This document shows positions 25,259-33,590 of a stretch of 38,473 nt of DNA, one piece after another. Both the position numbers and the translations under genes were made by a program. The notes below the pieces were generated by a model, which was not told where the DNA came from, did no database searches, and was given only the letters and a program-made list of their open reading frames with translations. The DNA is taken from NCBI GenBank assembly GCA_947629515.1, contig CANRDY010000011.1, positions 1-38,473 of the forward strand, given 5' to 3'. Position 1 is the stretch's first letter, and each line of letters begins with the position of its first letter. This DNA is from an uncultured Clostridia bacterium (GTDB lineage Bacteria; Bacillota; Clostridia; Christensenellales; Borkfalkiaceae).

Positions 25259-25788
25259 TTTGAAATTACACCTAAAACCTCTCCGTCGAGAGCCTGCAAA
25301 AAGAATACCTTGCCGTCAAAGATAATATATGCGCGCGTTTGCGCTTCGTCTTTGGGAAGCGATACCGAGCCGGGGTTCAAATGCAAATAGCCCTCTTCGC
25401 GCGAGATGAGCGGCACGTGCGTGTGACCGGTCACATATACGTCGCCCGCGCAGAGGGGCGGCGGTTCTTTATGACCGTGCGCAAGAAAGACGCGCGTTTT
25501 GCCGCAGAGGAGCGTCGCGCTTTCCGAAAGAATGGGGAACGGCAGGACCATTTGGTCGACCTCGCTGTCGCAGTTGCCGCGCACGCAGATTATTTTATGT
25601 TTGAGGGGCGCAAGCATTTTTGCGACTTCGGCGGGGGCGTACTCCTCGGGCAGAGGGTTGCGCGGACCGTGGTAGAGCACGTCGCCGAGCAGTGCAAGCA
25701 CGCTTGCCCTTTCCTTTTTGAAAGCCGAAAGAACCATTCGGCAGTACTTAGCCGAACCGTGGATATCAGACGCGAACATTATTTTCAT
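25255..25788 (-). CDS. yfcE: YfcE-type metallophosphoesterase
   Basis: A dinuclear-metal phosphodiesterase of the MJ0936/YfcE group. Motifs in order: DIHG (8-11), GDVLYHG (35-41), GNCD (71-74), HGH (104-106) and GHTH (121-124). The insert GPRNPLPEEYAPAEV and VRGNCDSEVDQM closely follow Escherichia coli YfcE. Length 177 residues. Physiological substrate is unknown for the family. The start codon is 9 bases after a -10 box, so the mRNA is predicted to be leaderless. Confidence 0.93.
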   Translation of the reverse strand: MKIMFASDIHGSAKYCRMVLSAFKKERASVLALLGDVLYHGPRNPLPEEYAPAEVAKMLAPLKHKIICVRGNCDSEVDQMVLPFPILSESATLLCGKTRVFLAHGHKEPPPLCAGDVYVTGHTHVPLISREEGYLHLNPGSVSLPKDEAQTRAYIIFDGKVFFLQALDGEVLGVISK

Positions 25789-25797
25789 AGTGCTTTT

Positions 25798-25826
25798 ATG
25801 ATAGCACGTTGAAAGGCAGTTGTCAA
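25798..25826 (-). promoter_or_regulatory. Promoter of yfcE, predicted leaderless
   Basis: On the minus strand: TTGACA (25826-25821), 17 bases, TATCAT (25803-25798) with an extended TGC just upstream, then 9 bases to the ATG at 25788. There is no SD. The -35 box abuts the palindrome at 25827. Confidence 0.85.
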
Positions 25827-25863
25827 GCGGCGGGGCGGGCTGTAAAACAGCCCGCCCCGCCGC
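25827..25863. repeat. 37-base GC palindrome next to the yfcE promoter
   Basis: Arms GCGGCGGGGCGGGCTGT and ACAGCCCGCCCCGCCGC with loop AAA, the reverse complement of the copy at 24266. It starts at the base after the yfcE -35 box. Confidence 0.9.
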
Positions 25864-26698
25864 TTTGCTACCGTTAAACTTCGTATATGCTTCGTTCTGC
25901 TGTGTCGCGCTTGCGTTTTTGCTCAGTCACTTACGTCATTGTAAGCTCCTTTCGCAAAATCCGCGCGCTCCTTGCATAACTCGCATCTCCGAAGTTTCTC
26001 ACTTCGTTCTGGCAACTTACTTCGTTCTTACTTTATAAATAATATCGGAGCACATTAAGGCACTGTCATTTCGAGGGATATGAGACCCGCGTTAGCGGGC
26101 GATTGACCGAGAGAATCCTCTCGTGGTCTGCTCGGGGCACTTTGAAACGGTATACAAAAGAAAACGATTGCGCGAGAGTTTTCTCGTGGGCGGGTAAACC
26201 CCCACCTTTCATTCCTCCCCCTTGTAATTCCTCCGCCTCATATTCCCTCCCCTTTTTCAAGGGGGAGGGGAGGGTAGGGGTTTTTAATTATATTCACCTT
26301 ATAAAAAACTCCGCTATACTGCGGAATAGACCCGTTCGACGCGCTTCGCTTGCGAGGGGTCGAGTGCGGATTTCTCAAAACAGCGGACACCCGCTGTTTT
26401 GCCGCACGAGATGAGCTTGCGCATAGGCAAGGCGCAAGCGGTGCCCGAGAACGGCGTTCTCCCTTACGCCGTTCGAGAAAGAATGAAAGAGGGGGGGGTG
26501 CTTCCCGTTGAACAGCCCGCGCGCTCGTCCACTCTCAACGCCGTTAAGATACATGGTCAAGCGGAACGCTTGCGATACGCCGCTCAAGCGGAACGCTTAC
26601 GGAACGCTTGCGTTGAACAGCCGTTACGCCGTACTACTTCCCCGCCGTTAAGACACTTGGTTAAGCGGAACGCTTACGGAACGCTTACGGAACGCTTG
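25864..26698. repeat. Repeat-filled gap between yfcE and cls
   Basis: No gene. It holds an ACTTCGTATATGC copy (25868-26020), a short composite repeat with CCCGC-GTTA-GCGGG (26035-26150), the C/G-rich hairpin block (26193-26286), CCGCTATACTGCGG with CGCTTCGCTTGCGAGGGG (26311-26360), a piece of the composite repeat with CAAAACAGCGG/CCGCTGTTTTG (26361-26480) and GTTGAACAGCC blocks (26508-26698). The latter contain GGAACGCTTAC in tandem (26667-26690) and AAGCG-GAA-CGCTT hairpins. Confidence 0.8.
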
Positions 26699-28297
26699 CT
26701 ACACCAGCGGGGCGAAGAGGCGGAGGATAAGCCGCGAAAACCGCTTGGCGGGTGAAATTTTGCCCTCGCTTAACGGCGCACATTGGGCAAGGCACGCCTC
26801 AAAGTCCCGCTCGGCGCAGTTCGCCACCTCGCCCGTAAACGCCGCGCCGCACTCGTAGTTGAGCCTCATCGAGCGGAAATCGAAGTTATAGCTCCCCAAA
26901 AACGCGCCGCCGTCGATAACGACGGTCTTTGCGTGCATAAACCCCGGCGTATACTCAAAGAACTTCACGCCGCTCTCTTTTAAGGTCGCCGCCGTCGCCT
27001 TGGAAAGCTCGAACGCGTAGGGCTTATCGGGCACGTGCGGCAGAATGATTTTAACGTCCAGCCCCCGCCGCGCGGCGCACGCCAACGCCTGCGCCAAATT
27101 TTCGCCCACGCAAAAGTAGGGCGTGGTTATGTGCACCCGCCTTTTCGCCGCGTGTATGGCGTTCGCGTACATCTCCTCGGCAAACGAGGCAAGCGGCGGG
27201 CTTCCGCAGTAGGGCAGGCAGATCCCTGTCCCGCACACTTCATAACTTGCGCCCTTTTCCTCTGTCGAACCGACCGCGCCCGCTCTGCGGTCGCACGTTG
27301 AACGTCCCCCGACGTCGCCGCCCGAAATCGGCGATTGAGCAGGGTGGACGTTACTGATTGGCGGTTCTTCGATATCGCCGCCCGTCGGTTCTTCCAAAAG
27401 GTGAAAAAAGGGGAGAGGGGCTTTGGGGAGCGAAAGCTCGCAACTACCCCGCCACATTGCAAGGAACATGCCGTCGAACGCGGCGGCGGCCTGCCCGTAG
27501 ACGGCGAACCCCGAGTCCTTCCAGCTGCCGTAGGGCGACGTCAGCCCCGCGTACTCGTCGGCGATATTCACGCCGCCCGAAAAGGCGCATACGCCGTCGA
27601 CGGCAATTATCTTGCGGTGGTCGCGGAAGTTGAGGCGGGAGCGGGGAACGGGGGTTATGCGCCTGAAAATGCGCACTTCCGCGCCCGCGGCTTTAAGCTC
27701 TTTTATATCCTTTTTGCCGAGTTTGAACGCCGTGCCCACGCCGTCGAAGAGTATTTTTATCTCCGCCCCGCGCGCCTTGGCTTTTTTGAGGGAAGAGACG
27801 AGCCGCGAAAAAATTTCGCCCCGCGCCGCTATAAAAAACTCAATATATATTGACTTTTTTGCCCGCGCGATGACCTCGAACGCCCTTTTGAGCATCGCCT
27901 CGCCCGTGGGAAAATACTCGGCGCGCCCGTACTTTGCCTCGCACGTGCCGCACAGTTTTTGGGCGCACATGCCCGCGGGGGAGAGGGGTTGGTCTTTGAT
28001 TTTCAAAACGCCGTAAACGCGCGGGCGCACCGCCGCCAAAAGGTACAAAGCCGCCCCCGCGATAGGCACGGAAGCGATGAGCATGAACCACGCGCACTTG
28101 CTCTCGGAAGAACCGCCGCGGATCAAAACCGCGGCGGCGGTCAGAATACTCAAAAACCACGCCGCCGCATACGCCGCGGCAAGGGGGAGCACGGCGGGGA
28201 TAAAAAGGCATAAAAAAATAATTGCGGCTATCTGCGCCGCAATCAATACGATATATAAAAAATTTACCGAAAATATTATCTTGCGAAGGGTACGCAT
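26699..28297 (-). CDS. cls: Cardiolipin synthase (phospholipase D family) with in-frame insert
   Basis: Condenses phosphatidylglycerol into cardiolipin at the membrane. Two or three N-terminal hydrophobic segments (about 8-60 and 70-90) precede two PLD domains with intact HKD motifs: H227-x-K229-x4-D234 and H455-x-K457-x4-D462. The 532-residue length is slightly above average because residues about 298-352, between the domains, form a Gly/Pro/Glu-rich stretch with internal repeats (EEPTGGDIEEPPIS, SPISGGDVGG) that does not look like the family. The stop codon touches a repeat block. No SD is visible at the chosen ATG; it may be co-transcribed with the dehydrogenase upstream. Confidence 0.9.
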   Translation of the reverse strand: MRTLRKIIFSVNFLYIVLIAAQIAAIIFLCLFIPAVLPLAAAYAAAWFLSILTAAAVLIRGGSSESKCAWFMLIASVPIAGAALYLLAAVRPRVYGVLKIKDQPLSPAGMCAQKLCGTCEAKYGRAEYFPTGEAMLKRAFEVIARAKKSIYIEFFIAARGEIFSRLVSSLKKAKARGAEIKILFDGVGTAFKLGKKDIKELKAAGAEVRIFRRITPVPRSRLNFRDHRKIIAVDGVCAFSGGVNIADEYAGLTSPYGSWKDSGFAVYGQAAAAFDGMFLAMWRGSCELSLPKAPLPFFHLLEEPTGGDIEEPPISNVHPAQSPISGGDVGGRSTCDRRAGAVGSTEEKGASYEVCGTGICLPYCGSPPLASFAEEMYANAIHAAKRRVHITTPYFCVGENLAQALACAARRGLDVKIILPHVPDKPYAFELSKATAATLKESGVKFFEYTPGFMHAKTVVIDGGAFLGSYNFDFRSMRLNYECGAAFTGEVANCAERDFEACLAQCAPLSEGKISPAKRFSRLILRLFAPLV

Positions 28298-28408
28298 AAA
28301 ATTATGCGCGGGGGGAAGGATCGCCTTTTGGGGGTTCGCCCTTTAAGAACCGTATTTTAAGTACCGTCCGCACAGCCGTTCGCCCTTTGAGAACAGTCTA
28401 AAAACACG

Positions 28409-29425
28409 TCAGAGTATCATTTTGATGATAGTCAGCTTGTTTTTGTTGACGTTTTTCGAGCACATTTCGGTGAGTATCTTCACGGGGTCGTACTCGGTGA
28501 GCACTTCCTTTTCGAACACGTCGGTGTTGACCGCGCCGTGAATGAACATGTTTATTACGGCGTCGGTGTAGTCGTACGCGTCGGAAACGCCGAACACTGT
28601 CAGGTTCTTGTCGAGAATGTCGTAGGCGTCGAGGCTCGAAGAAACGGCGGAATGGCTGCAAAGCACCACCGTGCGCCCCGCGCCGACCAGCCGCGTCGAA
28701 AGAGACATATTGAGTCCCGAACTCGCGCAGTACACCGCCGCGTCGCAAAGATGCCCGCCCGTCGCATTCAGAATGTTGGCTTCAAGGTCGTCATCGGCGG
28801 AAAAATTGTAATATATTCCGCACTTTTTGGCTCTTTCGAGGTTGGCGGGGTTGTTGTCGATTATTATGGGAACTACCTTGTGGTATTGCAGAACCTGCGC
28901 AATTATGTTGCCCGTAAAGTTGCCGCCCACGACCGCGACCCTCTGTCCCGCAGAGAGATTGAGTTTGTCGTAGATATTTTCGGCAATTCCCACCGTTTCT
29001 ATGCACAGCGCGTCCAGATCGCCCACGCTGTCGGGAAGGGGGGCGACTTCGGTGTATTCGCACACCACAAAGTCGCGCAAAAACCCGTCGAAGTCCTTGC
29101 CCGCAACGGTGACCGAGCGACATTCGCGGGGCTTGCCGCTTCTGCACGCAACGCACTCGCCGCACGCGCGCGTCGGTTCGAAGTAAACGCGCATGCCCTT
29201 TTCAACGCCGTAGCAGTTCTCCCCCGCCTCGGTAACTATGCCCACGGCGGCTCTGCCTATCGTCTTGGGATAGGCGGGGCGTACCGCTCCGCTGAACAAA
29301 AGCGCGTCGTAATTTCCCAAAAGGGCGTACGACACCTTTACCTTTACCTGCGTGGGGGAAGTTATATCCGCGCCCGTATGTTCGTTGACGAGCGTTTTTG
29401 AACCTTTAAGCAACCAATTATCCAT
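28409..29425 (-). CDS. Medium-chain dehydrogenase lacking the catalytic zinc site
   Basis: A 338-residue MDR (alcohol dehydrogenase) fold protein. The structural zinc lobe is intact with Cys88, Cys91, Cys94 and Cys102. At the catalytic site, the usual C-x2-D reads G37-N-Y-D40, and the GHE motif reads G57-R58-A59, so the Cys and His ligands are missing. The Rossmann motif VVGGNFTG (166-172) suggests NAD(P) binding, with NN at the end of beta-2. Substrate unknown. The start codon lies 11 bases after a TATAAT box and has no SD. cls follows 111 bases downstream. Confidence 0.8.
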   Translation of the reverse strand: MDNWLLKGSKTLVNEHTGADITSPTQVKVKVSYALLGNYDALLFSGAVRPAYPKTIGRAAVGIVTEAGENCYGVEKGMRVYFEPTRACGECVACRSGKPRECRSVTVAGKDFDGFLRDFVVCEYTEVAPLPDSVGDLDALCIETVGIAENIYDKLNLSAGQRVAVVGGNFTGNIIAQVLQYHKVVPIIIDNNPANLERAKKCGIYYNFSADDDLEANILNATGGHLCDAAVYCASSGLNMSLSTRLVGAGRTVVLCSHSAVSSSLDAYDILDKNLTVFGVSDAYDYTDAVINMFIHGAVNTDVFEKEVLTEYDPVKILTEMCSKNVNKNKLTIIKMIL

Positions 29426-29436
29426 ATCTTTAGCCC

Positions 29437-29465
29437 ATTATACGCTATTTGCCGCGCTTTTGCAA
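29437..29465 (-). promoter_or_regulatory. Promoter of the dehydrogenase, predicted near-leaderless
   Basis: On the minus strand: TTGCAA (29465-29460), 17 bases, TATAAT (29442-29437), then 11 bases to the ATG. A transcript would carry at most a few bases before the start codon. Confidence 0.75.
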
Positions 29466-29543
29466 CTAAAATTAAACAATAAAATTTTTAATAAATTTTT
29501 TGGGGCAAATTAACGCAAAATTCAACTTCAAGCGTAAAAACAA

Positions 29544-29572
29544 TTGACTTGAAGATTTAAATGACATATAAT
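29544..29572 (+). promoter_or_regulatory. Promoter of rpmE
   Basis: TTGACT (29544-29549), 17 bases, TATAAT (29567-29572), about 28 bases before the expected leader end and start codon. Confidence 0.85.
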
Positions 29573-29607
29573 AGTTTAGCATCAGAAGAAATTTAGCGAG
29601 GTAGACT

Positions 29608-29811
29608 ATGAAGCCCGAAATACATCCCGAGTACCACGAAGTAACGGTCGTATGCGCTTGCGGGGCGACTTTTACCACGGGAACTACAAAAAACGTGGAG
29701 ACCCTTAAAGTCGATATCTGCAACAAATGCCATCCTTTCTTCACAGGCAAACAGAAGCTGGTAGATACAGGCGGCCGTGTGGACAAATTCAAAAAGCGTT
29801 ACAATATCTGA
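29608..29811 (+). CDS. rpmE: 50S ribosomal protein L31, zinc type
   Basis: The 67 residues contain C-x-C (Cys16, Cys18) and C-x2-C (Cys37, Cys40), the zinc-binding form of L31. Typical parts are [55 protein letters not shown] lies 8 bases ahead. In Clostridia it commonly precedes yqhQ-prmC-prfA, as here. Confidence 0.97.
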   Translation: MKPEIHPEYHEVTVVCACGATFTTGTTKNVETLKVDICNKCHPFFTGKQKLVDTGGRVDKFKKRYNI

Positions 29812-29841
29812 TAAAACGGCTTCCTTCGAAGCCGTTTTATT
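29811..29841 (+). terminator. Terminator after rpmE
   Basis: ATAAAACGGCTTC and GAAGCCGTTTTAT form a perfect 13-bp stem with loop CTTC, starting in the last base of the stop codon. The T-run is in the stem (TTTTAT). Read-through into the fusion gene, which has no separate promoter that I can see, is likely partial. Confidence 0.8.
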
Positions 29842-29863
29842 GTCTTTGCGAAAAAGGTAGAAG

Positions 29864-31678
29864 ATGGGAAAGAAAAAGATCTGCGGAACCTATATAGGCG
29901 GACAGGCGGTAATAGAGGGCGTTATGATGATGGGCAAGACCTGTCAGGCGTGCGCCGTGCGCGACGGAGACGGCAAAATTCAGGTCGAAGCCCTGCGCCT
30001 CAACAAAAGCCCCGCCGTACAAAAAGCCGCAAAAATACCCTTTGTAAGGGGGGTAATAAACCTGTTTTCATCGCTCGTGCGCGGCACAAAGACGCTCATG
30101 CGTTCGGCGGCGGTGTACGGCGACGACGAGGAAGAGGGCGGAAAGATGAGCAAATGGCTCGCCGCCAAGTTCAAACTGAGCGTAATGGATGTCGTTGCGG
30201 CGATCTCCGTCGTGCTCGGGATAGTGCTCGCGGTGGGGATATTCGTGTTCCTGCCCAACTTCGCCGTTCAAAAACTTGCCGACGTATTCCCCGTTTTGAA
30301 AGACGCGCTGTGGACGAGCCTGCTGCTCGGCGGGTTCAAGCTGGTTATTTTCCTCATATATATGGCGGTAATTCTCATTCTCAAAGACATTCGCCGCCTT
30401 TATCGCTACCACGGCGCGGAGCACAAGACCATCAACGCCTACGAGCGCGGAGTGCCCCTCACCCCCGAAAAGGTCAAAGAGGTCTCGCGCATACACGACA
30501 GGTGCGGCACTTCGTTCATATTCATAGTTTTGATAATAAACATCGCCGTCATCTCGCTGGTGTTCTGGGCTTCGGGAGTGGACGGCATAGAAAACGGCGT
30601 GTTAAAATTCTTCGCGCGGGTGGGAACGGAAGTCGCGCTTCTGCCCGTTATAGCGGGAATTTCCTACGAGATACTCAAATTCCTCGCCCGCTTTCACAAC
30701 CCCGTGGCGACCTTTTTCAAACTGCCCGGCATGCTCCTCCAAAAGGCGTTGACCACGCGCGAACCCGACGAGGATATGATAGAAGTTGCGATAGCCGCGT
30801 TCAACAAAGTGCTCGAAATGGACGCCGATCCTTCCGTACCCGAGAGCTATTTCGTCACGGGCGGAGTGCTTTCCAAAATGCTTGCAAGGACCAAAAAGCA
30901 GTTTGCCGAGAGGGGTGTAGACGAGAGCGACGCTGAGTGGATATACGCCATAGTGCTCGGCATAAAGCGGAGCGAGCTGCAAGAGGACAGACCCGTTAAG
31001 CCCTCCGAGAGCAAGCGGATAAACGAGATAGTTTCAAAAAGGCTTACGGGCAGACCTCTTTGGTATATAATAGGCGACGCCGAGTTCTACGGTCTTAAAA
31101 TAAAGGTGGACGAGCGCGCGCTCATTCCACGCCCCGAGACCGAGCTTCTTGCCGAAGCCGCAATAAAGAGCGTTGAAAAGGGCAGCAAAGTGCTGGATAT
31201 GTGCACGGGTTCGGGCTGTATCGCCATTGCCATTGCAAAGGAGTGCGCCCCGCTGGGCGTTACGGTGACGGCTTCCGACCTCTCGGACGCGGCTATAATG
31301 CTCGCCCGCGAGAACGCCCGGCTGAACGGCGTTAAGATAAACTTCGTCGTGGGCGACCTCTTCGAAAACGTGAGGGGCAGGTTCGACGTCATAGTGTGCA
31401 ATCCCCCCTATATAAAGAGCGGAGAAATTCCCCTTATCCAGAGGGAAGTGCGCGAGTTCGAACCGAGAGCCGCCCTCGACGGCGGCGAGGACGGGCTGGA
31501 CTTTTACAGGCGCATAGCCTCGGAAGTCAAGAACTACATCGCAAAGGACGGACTGCTCATAATGGAGTGCGGCGAGGGTCAGACCGAAGCTATATTGCAG
31601 CTCTTCAAAAAGAGGGCGTACGCCATGGTCATAAAGGACCTTGCGGGCGTCGACAGGTTCATAAAAATAGCCTTCTGA
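29864..31678 (+). CDS. prmC: YqhQ (DUF1385)-PrmC fusion: membrane protein joined to release-factor methyltransferase
   Basis: A single 604-residue frame. Residues 1-315 are YqhQ/DUF1385: GGQAVIEGVMMMG, several membrane segments (about 107-130, 150-174, 215-236, 255-275) and the hallmark YHGAEHKTINAYE (182-194). Residues about 330-604 are PrmC: the N-terminal bundle with PLWYIIGDAEFYG, IPRPETE (421-427), the SAM motif DMCTGSGCIA (445-454, with C for the usual G) and NPPYI (513-517). PrmC methylates the Gln of the GGQ motif of release factors, and its substrate RF1 is encoded next. The fusion would tether this reaction to the membrane. I see no frameshift that could make it an artefact, as codon bias is even across the joint. 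Confidence 0.92.
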   Translation: MGKKKICGTYIGGQAVIEGVMMMGKTCQACAVRDGDGKIQVEALRLNKSPAVQKAAKIPFVRGVINLFSSLVRGTKTLMRSAAVYGDDEEEGGKMSKWLAAKFKLSVMDVVAAISVVLGIVLAVGIFVFLPNFAVQKLADVFPVLKDALWTSLLLGGFKLVIFLIYMAVILILKDIRRLYRYHGAEHKTINAYERGVPLTPEKVKEVSRIHDRCGTSFIFIVLIINIAVISLVFWASGVDGIENGVLKFFARVGTEVALLPVIAGISYEILKFLARFHNPVATFFKLPGMLLQKALTTREPDEDMIEVAIAAFNKVLEMDADPSVPESYFVTGGVLSKMLARTKKQFAERGVDESDAEWIYAIVLGIKRSELQEDRPVKPSESKRINEIVSKRLTGRPLWYIIGDAEFYGLKIKVDERALIPRPETELLAEAAIKSVEKGSKVLDMCTGSGCIAIAIAKECAPLGVTVTASDLSDAAIMLARENARLNGVKINFVVGDLFENVRGRFDVIVCNPPYIKSGEIPLIQREVREFEPRAALDGGEDGLDFYRRIASEVKNYIAKDGLLIMECGEGQTEAILQLFKKRAYAMVIKDLAGVDRFIKIAF

Positions 31679-31812
31679 AAGTGCGGCGTTCCCAAAAAAA
31701 ACGCGTTCCCGCACAAGTAATATTCCCGCACAAATAACGTTCCCCCAAAGGCGTTTCAGGTAAAAAGCGTTGCGCGTTTTGAGCGTTCAAAAAACGCGTT
31801 CCCCGATTTATT

Positions 31813-32895
31813 ATGCAAGACAAGATGATTTTAAGGTTACAGGCGATATACGGGCGTTACGGCGAGCTTTCGCAAAGGCTTGCCTCGCCAGAGCTGCTCG
31901 AAAACGCGCAGGAGTACGCCGCCGCGGCAAAGGCGCGGGCGGAGATAGAGGAGACCTGCTTAAAGTACGAGGAATACCTCAACTGCCAAAAATCGCTCGA
32001 AGAGGCGGAAAAGGGCAGAGAGGGGGAGAGCGATCCCGAGATGCGCGCACTCTTCGACGAAGAGGCGTTTGCGTTGAAGGAAAAGCTGTCCTCTTTGAGA
32101 GAGGAGCTTAAAATACTGCTTTTACCCGCCGATAAGAACGACGGGCGCAACTGCATAATGGAGATACGCGCGGGGGCGGGCGGCGAGGAAGCCGCGCTGT
32201 TTGCCGCCGAGCTGTACAGAATGTACGTCGGCTTTTGCGAAAAACGCCGCTTAAAGACTGAGATAGTCGATATATCCCGCACCGAGCTGGGCGGCGTAAA
32301 GGAAGCGGTTATAAACATAAGCGGCAAGGGGGCGTATAAGCTGTTGAAGTACGAGAGCGGCGTGCACCGCGTTCAGCGCGTTCCCGAAACCGAATCGCAG
32401 GGCAGAGTTCATACCTCCACCGCAACGGTGGCGGTTCTGCCCGAGGCTGAGGACGTCGAGGTCGAGATACGGGACGAGGACGTCAGGATCGACGTCTACC
32501 GCTCTTCGGGCGCGGGCGGGCAGAAGGTCAACAAGACCGAAACGGCGATACGTTTGACCCACTTCCCCACGGGCATAGTCGTCACCTGTCAGGACGAGCG
32601 CAGCCAGCTCAAAAACAAGGACAAGGCGTTCAAGGTCTTGCGCTCGCGGCTGTACGACTACTACGAGAGCAAAAACCGCAACGCGTACGACGCGCACCGC
32701 AAAAGCCTTGTGGGCACGGGCGACAGAAGCGAACGCATACGCACCTATAACTTCCCGCAGGGCAGAGTGACCGACCACAGAATAGGGCTTTCGCTCTTCA
32801 ATATCGAGAGCTTTATGATGGGCGACATAGGCGAGATGATCGAAGCCCTCGCCGTAGCCGAGCGCGAGGCGTTGCTTGCGGGAGAGGACTATTAA
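31813..32895 (+). CDS. prfA: Peptide chain release factor 1
   Basis: Terminates translation at UAA and UAG. The GGQ motif is at 235-237 in SGAGGQKVNKTETAIRLTH, and the recognition tripeptide is P191-E192-T193, matching RF1 (PxT) rather than RF2 (SPF). Length 360 residues. No SD is visible before the first ATG; a second ATG is 12 bases downstream. It follows the PrmC domain that would methylate Gln237. The 134-base gap before it contains repeated CGTTCCC and CGCACAA units but no gene. Confidence 0.97.
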   Translation: MQDKMILRLQAIYGRYGELSQRLASPELLENAQEYAAAAKARAEIEETCLKYEEYLNCQKSLEEAEKGREGESDPEMRALFDEEAFALKEKLSSLREELKILLLPADKNDGRNCIMEIRAGAGGEEAALFAAELYRMYVGFCEKRRLKTEIVDISRTELGGVKEAVINISGKGAYKLLKYESGVHRVQRVPETESQGRVHTSTATVAVLPEAEDVEVEIRDEDVRIDVYRSSGAGGQKVNKTETAIRLTHFPTGIVVTCQDERSQLKNKDKAFKVLRSRLYDYYESKNRNAYDAHRKSLVGTGDRSERIRTYNFPQGRVTDHRIGLSLFNIESFMMGDIGEMIEALAVAEREALLAGEDY

Positions 32896-32913
32896 AACCG
32901 ATTATATGTTCGA

Positions 32914-32935
32914 ACCGTTTTTTCGGGGGAACGGT
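32914..32935 (+). terminator. Possible terminator after prfA
   Basis: ACCGTT (32915-32919 region) pairs with AACGGT (32930-32935) across a loop containing TTTTCGGGGG. No clear U-tract follows, so the call is weak. Confidence 0.35.
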
Positions 32936-33065
32936 CGGTTGAGCCGTTGTTAAGAAAAGGCAGTACAAGGCGGTCAGGCCCCGACGGTTCGTCAAAAAAA
33001 AGGGACGCGGCAAAGAGCGGCGACGGGGCGTTTTTTTAAGAAAATTTATAAAAAGTTGAATATAT

Positions 33066-33491
33066 ATGAAGATTTCCACAAAAGGTCGCTACGGAATGAG
33101 GATAATGCTCGACGTGGCAAAAAACAGCAGACAGCCCGCCAAGACGGCGGACATAGCGGCGCGGCAGGACATACCAAAGAAGTATGCCGAGCAGATCTGC
33201 GCCGCGCTTGCAAAGAGCGGATTGTTAAAAAGCGGCAGGGGTGCGGCGGGGGGCTACGCCCTTGCAAAGCCCGCGCGGGAGTACACCGCGTACGAAATTC
33301 TGCGCGCCCTCGAGGGCGACCTTCTGCCCGTGGAATGTGCCGCGCCGCAGAGCGACTGCGCGCGCAGCGGCGGGTGTGAAGTGCGTAAGCTGTGGACGGG
33401 GTTATACGGCTGTATCCGCGACTATTTGCAGAGCGTCACCTTACAGGACCTCTTATCCGAAGGTTCTTCCGCCGATTTTTACGAGATATAG
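33066..33491 (+). CDS. Rrf2-family transcriptional regulator, Fe-S type
   Basis: The 141 residues have the Rrf2 winged HTH (MKISTKGRYGMRIMLDVA, then DIPKKYAEQICAALAKSGLLKSGRGAAGGYAL) and three Cys at 91, 98 and 104, close to the 92/98/104 cluster ligands of IscR. It probably binds an Fe-S cluster and responds to iron-sulfur or redox state. No isc or suf genes are nearby in the window; the downstream region is non-coding. The ATG has no SD. Confidence 0.88.
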   Translation: MKISTKGRYGMRIMLDVAKNSRQPAKTADIAARQDIPKKYAEQICAALAKSGLLKSGRGAAGGYALAKPAREYTAYEILRALEGDLLPVECAAPQSDCARSGGCEVRKLWTGLYGCIRDYLQSVTLQDLLSEGSSADFYEI

Positions 33492-33500
33492 TCGTTATTG

Positions 33501-33584
33501 GTGAACTTTTTGCCTTGCGGCAAAAGTGAAATTTGCGCTACGCGCAAGTGAAATTTTTTTACTACGTAAAAAAGTTGTGGTGAA
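33501..33584. repeat. Array of three variable hairpins with GTGAAAT spacers
   Basis: The reverse-orientation counterpart of the array at 128-262. Units: TTTTGCC-TTGC-GGCAAAA (33508-33525), TTGCGC-TAC-GCGCAA (33533... wait-free call: 33533-33547) and TTTTTTAC-TAC-GTAAAAAA (33555-33573). The spacers at 33526-33532 and 33548-33554 are both GTGAAAT. The right boundary GTTGTGGTG is the reverse complement of CACCACAAC, which starts the other array. Confidence 0.85.
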
Positions 33585-33590
33585 GAGTGT

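Noticed and set aside
31679-31812. tRNA or small RNA between the fusion gene and prfA
   Set aside because: No cloverleaf or terminator could be found; the region shows only repeated CGTTCCC and CGCACAA units.
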